Shown piece after piece: positions 1-4,788 of a stretch of DNA of 5,388 nt. Made by a program: the position numbers and the translations under genes. The stretch lies in NCBI GenBank assembly GCA_036510735.1, contig DATCDK010000169.1:1-5388 (forward strand), read 5' to 3'. Origin of the DNA: PALSA-607 sp036510735 (lineage in GTDB: Bacteria > Actinomycetota > Actinomycetes > Acidothermales > Acidothermaceae). Position 1 is the first letter of the stretch. The number at the start of each line of letters is the position of its first letter. The notes below the pieces were generated by a model. It was not told where the DNA came from, did not search any database, and saw nothing but the letters and a program-made list of their open reading frames with translations.

Positions 1-1
1 G

Positions 2-343
2 GCCAGTGCGCAAGATCTCGACGGACCGGACGCCGATTTGCACCGTCGCTACACGCTGCACGGGACAGGACACATGCTTGGCCTCGACGTCCACGACTGC
101 GCGCAGGCACGCAAGGAGAACTACCACGAGGGCGTGCTACAACCGGGATACGTGCTGACCGTCGAGCCTGGTCTGTACTTCCAGGCCGACGACCTCACCG
201 TGCCGCCAGAACTGCGCGGCATCGGCGTGCGGATAGAGGACGACGTGGTTGTCACACATGACGGCTGCCGCAACCTGACAGAGGCGCTGCCCCGCGATCC
301 CGATGGCGTCGAGGCATGGATGGCGCAACTACTCGCTCGCTAG
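2..343 (+). CDS. pepP: Xaa-Pro aminopeptidase (M24B, PepP type), C-terminal part
   Basis: This is a cytosolic metallopeptidase that removes the N-terminal residue from peptides with proline in second position. The frame is open from the window edge, so about two thirds of the protein lies upstream; the TTG at 38 is an ordinary Leu codon and not a start. The visible part is the end of the pita-bread fold. It contains GTGHMLGLDVHD (metal-ligand His at 71-73, catalytic-type His at 92-94), TVEPGLY (ligand Glu at 164-166) and GIGVRIEDDVVVT (ligand Glu at 236-238). These match His354, His361, Glu383 and Glu406 of E. coli PepP. The two Asp ligands lie outside the window. The C-terminal end has normal length. 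The TAG stop overlaps the stop of the convergent VOC gene. The family call is very secure; the exact physiological substrate is unknown. Confidence 0.95.
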   Translation, partial: ASAQDLDGPDADLHRRYTLHGTGHMLGLDVHDCAQARKENYHEGVLQPGYVLTVEPGLYFQADDLTVPPELRGIGVRIEDDVVVTHDGCRNLTEALPRDPDGVEAWMAQLLAR

Positions 344-732
344 AACGTCGCGCCCTTGCGCCACTCCATCTCCTGCAGTTCGAACGTGTTGCCGTCAGGA
401 TCGGCGAAGTTTGCTCCTTTGACGCCGCCGCCGAAGTCGTGAATTTCGCCGACCTCTACACCTCGTCGGAGGAGCTCGGCACGCGCCTCGGTGATGTCCT
501 CCACAATCAGGTGCACGCCTCTAACGCTGCCAGGTTCTCCCGCATACACATCCAGCCCGGACCCAAAACCGACCGAACAACCCGAGCCCTCCGGTGTGAA
601 CTGGACGACCCGGACGCCCTCACTTGGGTGCACGTCAAAGTCCTTCTTGAAGCCGAGCGTGTCGGCATAGAAGGCGATGGCTCTATCCACATCCGCAACC
701 GGGAGTGGGATCAGTTCCAGCTTCATCTGCAT
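340..732 (-). CDS. VOC-superfamily (glyoxalase/bleomycin-resistance fold) protein
   Basis: This 130-residue cytosolic protein is one vicinal-oxygen-chelate unit made of two beta-alpha-beta-beta-beta modules. Module 1 opens with LELIPLPVADVDRAIAFYAD and TLGF (residues 3-28). Module 2 opens with GVHLIVEDITEARAELLRRG (73-92) and ends in the typical ANFADPDGNTFELQE (107-121). His74 and Glu118 are at positions that usually bind metal; the first-module ligand is not obvious, since Pro occupies the place where His or Gln is often found. The ATG at 732 was chosen because GAGGGAG lies 10 nt upstream; a second ATG six bases in is less well placed. The reading frame runs upstream to 930 but that part lies within the insertion sequence and is not coding. 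The enzyme activity is unknown: dioxygenase, isomerase, thiol transferase and drug-binding roles all occur in this fold, so a resistance function should not be assumed. Confidence 0.9.
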   Translation of the reverse strand: MQMKLELIPLPVADVDRAIAFYADTLGFKKDFDVHPSEGVRVVQFTPEGSGCSVGFGSGLDVYAGEPGSVRGVHLIVEDITEARAELLRRGVEVGEIHDFGGGVKGANFADPDGNTFELQEMEWRKGATF

Positions 733-742
733 CGGATTCGAA

Positions 743-749
743 CTCCCTC
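743..749 (-). promoter_or_regulatory. Ribosome binding site of the VOC gene
   Basis: On the minus strand this reads GAGGGAG, complementary to the 16S rRNA tail, with 10 nt before the ATG at 732. It settles the start of the VOC gene and rules out the longer frame. Confidence 0.7.
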
Positions 750-781
750 GGCCTGTTTGGTCCGCGCGATCATTCCATACA

Positions 782-806
782 GCCGCCAACATCCACATCT
801 GGCGGC
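782..806. repeat. Inverted repeat upstream of the VOC gene
   Basis: GCCGCCA (782-788) and TGGCGGC (800-806) are perfect 7-bp arms around an 11-base centre. It lies about 50 bp upstream of the VOC start and 10 bp from the left end of the insertion sequence. It could be an operator or a hairpin in a VOC leader transcript. The arms are seen directly; the function is inferred. No T-run follows on either side, so an intrinsic terminator is unlikely. Confidence 0.5.
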
Positions 807-816
807 GCTCTCTAGG

Positions 817-837
817 GGTCAGCGCAACACTTCTTCG
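817..837 (+). repeat. Left terminal inverted repeat (IRL)
   Basis: The outer 17 bases are GGTCAGCGCAACACTTC. They pair with the right end at 16 of 17 positions, and at 18 of 21 when extended to 837. This is the presumed transposase binding and cleavage end. Confidence 0.88.
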
Positions 838-852
838 TGATCGATGAAGGAG
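830..852 (+). promoter_or_regulatory. Hairpin hiding the transposase ribosome binding site
   Basis: In RNA, bases 830-838 (CTTCTTCGT) can pair with 844-852 (ATGAAGGAG) in a 9-bp stem with two G-U pairs and a five-base loop (GATCG). The right arm contains most of the AAGGAGG ribosome binding site at 847-853, and the left arm starts within IRL. Transcripts entering from outside would include the stem and be poorly translated; a transcript starting inside the left arm would escape. The pairing is seen; the role is inferred from similar protection in IS10 and IS50. Confidence 0.5.
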
Positions 853-853
853 G
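847..853 (+). promoter_or_regulatory. Transposase ribosome binding site
   Basis: AAGGAGG is a perfect match to the 16S rRNA 3' end. It lies downstream of the ATG at 844, so it cannot serve that codon. The GTG at 859 follows after 5 nt and is the likely start; the GTG at 856 (2 nt) is too close. Confidence 0.7.
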
Positions 854-858
854 TTGTG

Positions 859-2010
859 GTGGTTCGTGGCTATGCGCGGTTGGACTCGCGACAGATGGAC
901 GCGATTTGGGAGCAGCTGCAGGCCGGGCATGCGGCGAAGCCGGTAGCCCGTGCGATGGGCTTGTCGACGGGAACTGTGCGCACGTACTTGTTGCGCTGCG
1001 GCGGGATCCGGCCGTCACCGCGGCACCGACGGCAGGGCCGGTTGTCGCTAGCGGAACGAGAAGAGATCTCGCGCGGGTTAGCGGCCGGCTGGTCCCTTCG
1101 ACTGATCGCCGCCGAGTTGGGTCGCGCGCCGTCGACGATCAGCCGGGAGATCGCCGCCAACGGCGGCTGGCGGCGCTACCGCGCGGTGCACGCGGATCGG
1201 GCGGCGTGGGCGCGGGCGACCCGGCCGAAACAATGCAAGCTGGCCGCCCATCCAGCGCTGCGTGACATCGTGGCAGCCAAGCTGGTCACCCGCTGGTCAC
1301 CGCAACAAATCGCCGGGTGGCTCGCGGTCACCTACGCCGATCAGCCGGAGCTTCGCGTGAGCCACGAGACGATCTACCGGACCCTGTTCGTGCAGTCACG
1401 CGGCGCGCTACGCAAGGAACTGACCCGCTATTTGCGCACCGGGCGAATGATCCGCCGACCCAAAGGTGTCGCCCTGCCAGACGGACGCGGCAGCCGGCTC
1501 AACACCATCAACATCAGCCAACGCCCCGCTGAGGTTGCCGACCGCGCAGTGCCAGGACACTGGGAGGGCGACCTGGTGTTCGGCAAAGCGATGAGCCCCG
1601 TCGCGACCCTCGTCGAACGCTCCACCAGGTTCGTGATCCTCGTCGCGTTACCCGGCGGGAACCATCACGCCGAACCGGTCGCCGATGCACTCGCCGCCGC
1701 GATCGGCAAACTGCCGGCGCAGCTAGCGAAATCGTTGACGTGGGACCTAGGAACCGAGATGGCGCAACACCAACGATTCAGCGAGCAGACCGGAATGTCG
1801 GTCTACTTCTGCGACCCGAAATCGCCATGGCAACGCGGCAGCAACGAAAACACCAACGGACTGCTACGCCAATACCTGCCTCGACGCCTGGACTTTCGGA
1901 CGTTGACCCAAACCGACTTCGACGCCATCGCCGCCGAACTCAACGACCGACCTCGACAAACACTCGGCTTCAAGACACCATCACAAGCACTCGCCGAAGT
2001 GTTGCGATGA
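859..2010 (+). CDS. IS30-family DDE transposase
   Basis: This 383-residue protein cuts and joins the element ends. An N-terminal helix-turn-helix region (about residues 9-46) is followed by a second one (about 60-101, LSLAEREEI through STISREIAANGG) of the IS30 type that binds the terminal repeats. The RNase H-like catalytic core covers about 228-383. The triad is Asp238 in HWEGDLVFG, Asp296 in TWDLGTEMAQH and Glu330 in SPWQRGSNENTNGLLRQY, with 33 residues between the last two as in the family. The Leu after Asp296 replaces the more common Arg, Gln or Asn but is not catalytic. The frame also has an ATG at 844, which would add five residues but has no ribosome binding site; 859 is preferred because of AAGGAGG at 847-853. 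Nothing is broken, so the element may be active. Confidence 0.95.
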   Translation: MVRGYARLDSRQMDAIWEQLQAGHAAKPVARAMGLSTGTVRTYLLRCGGIRPSPRHRRQGRLSLAEREEISRGLAAGWSLRLIAAELGRAPSTISREIAANGGWRRYRAVHADRAAWARATRPKQCKLAAHPALRDIVAAKLVTRWSPQQIAGWLAVTYADQPELRVSHETIYRTLFVQSRGALRKELTRYLRTGRMIRRPKGVALPDGRGSRLNTINISQRPAEVADRAVPGHWEGDLVFGKAMSPVATLVERSTRFVILVALPGGNHHAEPVADALAAAIGKLPAQLAKSLTWDLGTEMAQHQRFSEQTGMSVYFCDPKSPWQRGSNENTNGLLRQYLPRRLDFRTLTQTDFDAIAAELNDRPRQTLGFKTPSQALAEVLR

Positions 2011-2012
2011 CC
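1992..2012 (-). repeat. Right terminal inverted repeat (IRR)
   Basis: Read on the minus strand it starts GGTCATCGCAACACTTC, matching IRL except at the sixth base. It contains the last codons and the TGA stop of the transposase gene, so the protein's C-terminal end and the DNA end are under joint constraint. Confidence 0.88.
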
Positions 2013-2055
2013 GCCTGAACCCGCAGCGAGGAGCGGACGGAAGTACAGGCTGGTG

Positions 2056-2538
2056 TCACTTCGTGAACAGCAGCGTTGCGCCGGGATCGGGCGTTGTGGG
2101 GTCGATTCGGACGCTTATCTCGCAAGGCTTGCCCGATTCGGGGTCGGCAGTGATCAGCACAGTGGTGACCGAGTAGTCGTTGCTGGCGCTGGGAGCGCCC
2201 GCAGTCGGTAGGAGGCCAACCCCGATGGTGGGGAACGTGCCGATCAACTTGATGTGAAGCAGCGTGCCCGAAGTGCATGCTGGCCCCGCGTTCGGGTCCG
2301 TCACGGTGCCCTCGCCGACCGTTGCCGTTGCGCTGGTCACCGTAGCCGCATATTTCTCCATCTCCGCTCGGGCGACAGCGACCGCAACGTTGAACTCACG
2401 GTCAGTGAGAGATCCGTGCCCAGGCGCGGAGCTTGAACTATTTGGATCATCGAGCGCGCCGCTGGCGCTGCTCGTACACCCGGCGACGACCACGAGTGCT
2501 GCGAGGAGGCAAGCGACGGCTGTCAATCGTGATGGCAC
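2056..2538 (-). CDS. Conserved actinobacterial lipoprotein of unknown function
   Basis: The protein has 160 residues. A short basic start (MPSR), a hydrophobic core and the lipobox VAGC (Cys21) predict export and attachment of a lipid anchor to the outer face of the membrane. A Ser-rich linker follows (about 22-44), then a helix (DREFNVAVAVARAEMEKYAA, about 46-65) and a beta-rich domain with GPACTSGTLLHIKLIGTFP (85-103) and SGKPCEISV (135-143). The two mature-part cysteines, Cys88 and Cys139, could form a disulfide. The TSGTLLHIKLIGTFP pattern resembles a family of small secreted actinobacterial proteins, from memory and without a search. The GTG at 2538 was chosen to give a normal signal length; GTG codons at 2559 and 2586 are alternatives, and none has a convincing ribosome binding site. 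It is divergent from the next lipoprotein gene. Confidence 0.85.
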   Translation of the reverse strand: MPSRLTAVACLLAALVVVAGCTSSASGALDDPNSSSSAPGHGSLTDREFNVAVAVARAEMEKYAATVTSATATVGEGTVTDPNAGPACTSGTLLHIKLIGTFPTIGVGLLPTAGAPSASNDYSVTTVLITADPESGKPCEISVRIDPTTPDPGATLLFTK

Positions 2539-2582
2539 AACCCTTGGACGTCGCCGCACAGCCGAATGGTGCCACGAAAAGG

Positions 2583-2592
2583 GCACGAACCT
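2583..2592 (+). repeat. GCACGAACCT motif, copy 1
   Basis: This is an exact copy of the 10-bp motif shared by the lipoprotein promoter regions. It lies 44 bp upstream of the leftward lipoprotein start at 2538. It may be an operator or part of a promoter. Confidence 0.5.
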
Positions 2593-2663
2593 GCGTCCAG
2601 CCGACCCACCACCCTCACATCAGCCGTGCGCGTTCAGCTGACGCGCTACTTTGCAGCGAAGAC

Positions 2664-2673
2664 GCACGAACCT
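2664..2673 (+). repeat. GCACGAACCT motif, copy 2
   Basis: This is an exact copy of the motif, directly upstream of the -10-like box at 2679-2684, where a bound regulator would touch RNA polymerase. The core GAACC also resembles the -35 of some extracytoplasmic-function sigma factors, though no fitting -10 is at a useful distance before the start codon. Confidence 0.5.
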
Positions 2674-2678
2674 CGTGT

Positions 2679-2684
2679 TAGCTT
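2679..2684 (+). promoter_or_regulatory. -10 box, leaderless lipoprotein transcript
   Basis: TAGCTT fits the mycobacterial TANNNT -10. Seven bases later comes the GTG at 2692, and there is no ribosome binding site, so transcription may start on the start codon itself. A matching -35 is not evident. Confidence 0.4.
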
Positions 2685-2691
2685 GCGCTTC

Positions 2692-3399
2692 GTGCGCACC
2701 TTGCGAGCGATCCTCGTTGCCGGATCGGTGACGGCCACGCTCGCAGCATGCAGCGCCTCGCGTCCGGCGACACCGCCGCGATCCGCTTCAGCGAATCACA
2801 ATCAGCCAGTGGCCACGCAATCGACGCCCGCGGCTTCTCCAGGACTTCGGCTTATCCCTTCGTGCCCGGTCACCGTCGACGAGGTGAGCAAACTCGTCAG
2901 TCAACCTGTCACATCGAGCGTGACGGCCGCGTCCGTGGCCAAGGAACTCGCCGAGTCCCCCCATTCGATCTTGCAGGACATCTACCTAGGGGACGGGCTG
3001 TCCGCCACCGTGATTGCATCGATAGACCCCTCCGACCCGCGTCCGTCATTGAGAAACGAATGCGCATGGCAGACAGGTTCCGACGATGACCCCGGCCTCC
3101 AAATCAGCCTGACCGTGATCAGCGGGCCTCTCGTAGAGTCACTCGGAGAGAATGACGATCTTGAGCAATTGGCAGCCGGTGCTCCCTCGCAGGTCCCGGG
3201 CCTACCAACCGACGTCCACGAGGTGACCTCGTCGGAGCGATCCGACTTCTCGACGTACACCACCATCGGCTCAGGTGCCGCCGCCGTCAGTATCACGGTC
3301 GATCTCATTGACGCGACCAATCGCACCCGCAGCGAGACGTTTCAGGTACCAGGTCGGACAATCATCAAAGCAGCGATCGCCGACGTAGGTCGCCACTGA
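2692..3399 (+). CDS. Secreted lipoprotein of unknown function, possibly DUF3558-like
   Basis: The protein has 235 residues. The signal peptide MRTLRAILVAGSVTATLAAC ends in a lipobox (Cys20), so it should be anchored to the outer face of the cell membrane. Residues 21-50 form a Ser/Pro/Ala-rich linker. The globular part starts around SCPVTVDEVSKLVSQPV (57-73) and includes NECAWQTG (122-129). Cys58 and Cys124 could pair. A Cys followed by a helix with D-E-V, then C-x-W and beta strands, recalls DUF3558 lipoproteins of actinomycetes; this is a weak resemblance made by eye. The GTG at 2692 gives a standard signal length; the frame runs open to 2566, but that part has no signal-like features and crosses the divergent promoter. 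A hairpin lies 3 nt after the stop. Confidence 0.85.
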   Translation: MRTLRAILVAGSVTATLAACSASRPATPPRSASANHNQPVATQSTPAASPGLRLIPSCPVTVDEVSKLVSQPVTSSVTAASVAKELAESPHSILQDIYLGDGLSATVIASIDPSDPRPSLRNECAWQTGSDDDPGLQISLTVISGPLVESLGENDDLEQLAAGAPSQVPGLPTDVHEVTSSERSDFSTYTTIGSGAAAVSITVDLIDATNRTRSETFQVPGRTIIKAAIADVGRH

Positions 3400-3401
3400 G
3401 C

Positions 3402-3419
3402 GACCGGGAAAGTCCGGTC
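3402..3419 (+). terminator. Possible hairpin terminator
   Basis: GACCGG and CCGGTC are perfect 6-bp arms around GAAAGT, starting 3 nt after the lipoprotein stop. No T-run follows, as is common for putative actinobacterial terminators. The rest of the 98-bp gap between the two convergent genes holds only a weaker 5-bp hairpin at 3437-3452. Confidence 0.4.
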
Positions 3420-3497
3420 AGTCCCAAGCAGCGAGCGGCGAACGTGGTCGCCATGTCCGGCGATGACTGGGCGCGCGCCACGCACATCAGGCTGCGT

Positions 3498-4277
3498 TCA
3501 GCCGTTGCATTCGCTGGGCGTCATCGGCGCGATGCCTCCAGAGATCGCGATGACGCGCGACTGAGACGGGTCGAGCTTGAAGACGAGGTCGAACTGTCCT
3601 TGATGGACGACGTAACCGGGATTGGGGTCGATGCCGCCGGTGGTGGGCATCGGGATGAAGGTAGCGGCCGTGCCGTAGATTTCGCGCACCCGCGCTGCCG
3701 GATCGCCCAGGCGCAGTCCGAGCGTAGTGACCACCGACGTTGTCCCGGACGCTGATCCTGCGGCTTCGACGCACGAGAAGTCGCCGCCCACGGACGAGGC
3801 GGGCTGGCCGGCGAAGTTGCTCAAATAGAGGCGGGGCTGCGAGCTACCTAACGGTCCGGCGGGTTGGAGCACGCCGTCCCCGACATCGGTGAATGCGGAA
3901 ACGCCGGCCGCGTGGGCAGCCGCGGCGCTCGACATGCCGATGGTCACGCCGCCCAGTGAGTGGCCGGTGATGACAAGGATGTGACTGTTCCAAGCGGGTC
4001 CGCCCACGATGTCTGTCGATGAGGGCACCGCGGGCGAAGCGGGCGGTGCAGAGACCCCCGCAGTCCGGCTCGTCAACGGCGCTAAAGTCGACTGCGCTGA
4101 CGTGGGCTGCGCTGACGTGGGCTGCGCTGACACGGTGGCTGACAGGGTCGGGCTCACGGTCGGCGTCGCCGCCGTGTCCTTGCTTGGGGGGGAAACGTGC
4201 GTTGTACAGGCCGCCAACGTCGCGGGTAGGAAGATCACCGCGGCAACTGTCCAAAATCTCACGCACGAGTATGACAT
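3498..4277 (-). CDS. Stalked secreted lipoprotein with conserved C-terminal domain of unknown function
   Basis: The protein has 259 residues. The signal ends in the lipobox LAAC (Cys24). A long Ser/Thr/Pro/Ala-rich stalk (about 25-90) includes the tandem peptide TSAQP and would hold the domain away from the membrane. The C-terminal domain (about 95-259) includes GHSLGGVTIGMSSAAAAHAAG (105-125), GLRLGDPAARVREIYG (187-202), GYVVHQGQFDLVFKLD (221-236) and a closing SGGIAPMTPSECNG. Cys169 and Cys257 could pair. GHSLGG looks like a hydrolase nucleophile elbow, but the pattern 'hxGhxLGxVxIGM...A' is better read as the start of a small alpha-beta domain common in secreted proteins, so no lipase activity is proposed. 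The ATG at 4277 gives a proper signal peptide but has no ribosome binding site. It lies downstream of and on the same strand as the fusion gene, 76 bp away. Confidence 0.85.
   Translation of the reverse strand: MSYSCVRFWTVAAVIFLPATLAACTTHVSPPSKDTAATPTVSPTLSATVSAQPTSAQPTSAQSTLAPLTSRTAGVSAPPASPAVPSSTDIVGGPAWNSHILVITGHSLGGVTIGMSSAAAAHAAGVSAFTDVGDGVLQPAGPLGSSQPRLYLSNFAGQPASSVGGDFSCVEAAGSASGTTSVVTTLGLRLGDPAARVREIYGTAATFIPMPTTGGIDPNPGYVVHQGQFDLVFKLDPSQSRVIAISGGIAPMTPSECNG
4092..4131. repeat. 15-bp in-gene tandem repeat
   Basis: CTGCGCTGACGTGGG occurs twice without gaps (4092-4106, 4107-4121), followed by ten more matching bases. On the minus strand it encodes TSAQP units in the lipoprotein stalk. 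The unit is a multiple of three, so copy changes would alter stalk length and keep the frame. Confidence 0.85.
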
Positions 4278-4285
4278 TTGGTCGA

Positions 4286-4295
4286 AGGTTCGTGC
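4286..4295 (-). repeat. GCACGAACCT motif, copy 3
   Basis: This is an exact copy on the minus strand, 8 nt upstream of the ATG of the stalked lipoprotein at 4277. With copy 4 it forms an inverted pair. Confidence 0.5.
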
Positions 4296-4315
4296 GCGAC
4301 CGATACCTCCCGTCC

Positions 4316-4325
4316 GTACGAACCT
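4316..4325 (+). repeat. GTACGAACCT motif, copy 4
   Basis: This copy differs from the other three only at its second base. It faces copy 3 across 20 bases. Confidence 0.45.
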
Positions 4326-4353
4326 GCCGACGATAGTGCGCTTCGACGATTGC

Positions 4354-4788
4354 TCAGTCCTCGATCGCGCTGGTGCCCCGAGCCAGGGCGACGGCGACGC
4401 TCTCACGCATCGCATTCAAGGCCGCGGCCGGATGCCCGACCCAATCCAGCAGCTCGCCGACAACTCGAATCGGCTCAAGGCTGCGGAACGACTGCGTCGG
4501 ATTGCCTGGGAACCTCTTGTCGGTCACGTTCGGATCGTCCTCAAAACCGCCGGTCGGCTCAACCATGTAGATGCGCCCTGGACCGTCACCAGCAGCCAGT
4601 TCCGCACCCCACGTCGCCGCATCGAGGGTCGCGGTGAAGTAGATGTAGTTCATCACCCGACCCTGCTCGAAATTCGACTCCCGACCCGGCACCAGCAACT
4701 CGCCAATCGCGAGGTCAGCCTTCGTGCCGTGTAGGTACACGCCAGGTTGGTACACCTCAAAGGGCACCGGCGCCCGCCTTGTGGTCAT
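4354..4788 (-). other. Arr domain, with possible internal start
   Basis: From the ATG at 4788 the frame would give a 144-residue protein starting MTTRRAPVPFEVYQPG, the normal size and beginning of free-standing Arr. There is no ribosome binding site, but TAACCT (4796-4801 on the minus strand) sits 7 nt upstream, the distance expected of a -10 box for a leaderless transcript. A separate Arr product is therefore possible but unproven. Confidence 0.4.

Larger units (their letters stand above)
817..2012 (+). mobile_element. IS30-family insertion sequence, complete
   Basis: The element of about 1196 bp is bounded by imperfect terminal inverted repeats that match at 18 of 21 positions and holds one intact transposase gene that fills almost the whole length. 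Size, single gene and a DDE protein with a 33-residue D-E spacing all fit the IS30 family. The transposase stop codon lies inside the right repeat. It sits between the VOC gene and a lipoprotein gene, both on the opposite strand, and breaks neither. No exact target duplication is visible: with ends at 817/2012 the flanks are AGG and GCC, and if the ends are moved out to 815/2014 they are CTA and CTG (two of three bases alike). The outer edges are therefore good to about 2 bp. The element's name is not known to me. Confidence 0.92.
2539..2691. promoter_or_regulatory. Divergent promoter region between two lipoprotein genes
   Basis: These 153 bp lie between the two start codons and should hold both promoters. 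Two same-orientation copies of GCACGAACCT (2583-2592 and 2664-2673) are 81 bp apart. A -10-like box for the rightward gene is at 2679-2684. I see no convincing -10 box for the leftward gene. Confidence 0.55.
4286..4325. promoter_or_regulatory. Inverted repeat upstream of the stalked lipoprotein
   Basis: AGGTTCGT (4286-4293) and ACGAACCT (4318-4325) are perfect 8-bp arms around 24 bases. They lie in the 76-bp gap between the fusion gene stop and the lipoprotein start. The arms are copies of the motif also found in the other lipoprotein promoter region. It could be a two-site operator, a leader hairpin, or a terminator for the fusion gene; no T-run follows. Confidence 0.5.

Noticed and set aside
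316..840. Plus-strand frame of 174 codons antisense to the VOC gene
   Set aside because: It is a shadow of the well-supported VOC frame in GC-rich DNA and resembles no family.
844..858. ATG at 844 as the transposase start
   Set aside because: It has no ribosome binding site upstream; the perfect AAGGAGG lies after it and serves the GTG at 859.
733..930. Longer N-terminus of the VOC protein
   Set aside because: It runs into the insertion sequence and past a clear ribosome binding site for the ATG at 732.
3437..3452. GGCGA/TCGCC hairpin between the convergent lipoprotein genes as a terminator
   Set aside because: A 5-bp stem without a T-run is expected by chance at this GC content.
3948..3965. 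GHSLGG in the stalked lipoprotein as a lipase/esterase nucleophile elbow
   Set aside because: The flanking pattern (VITGHSLGGVTIGMSSAAAAHAAG) fits a different small secreted domain, and no Asp and His in alpha/beta-hydrolase order can be seen in the short rest of the protein.
4009..4734. Long plus-strand frame of 241 codons
   Set aside because: It is antisense to the stalked lipoprotein and the Arr fusion, both of which have clear family or signal-peptide features; it has none.
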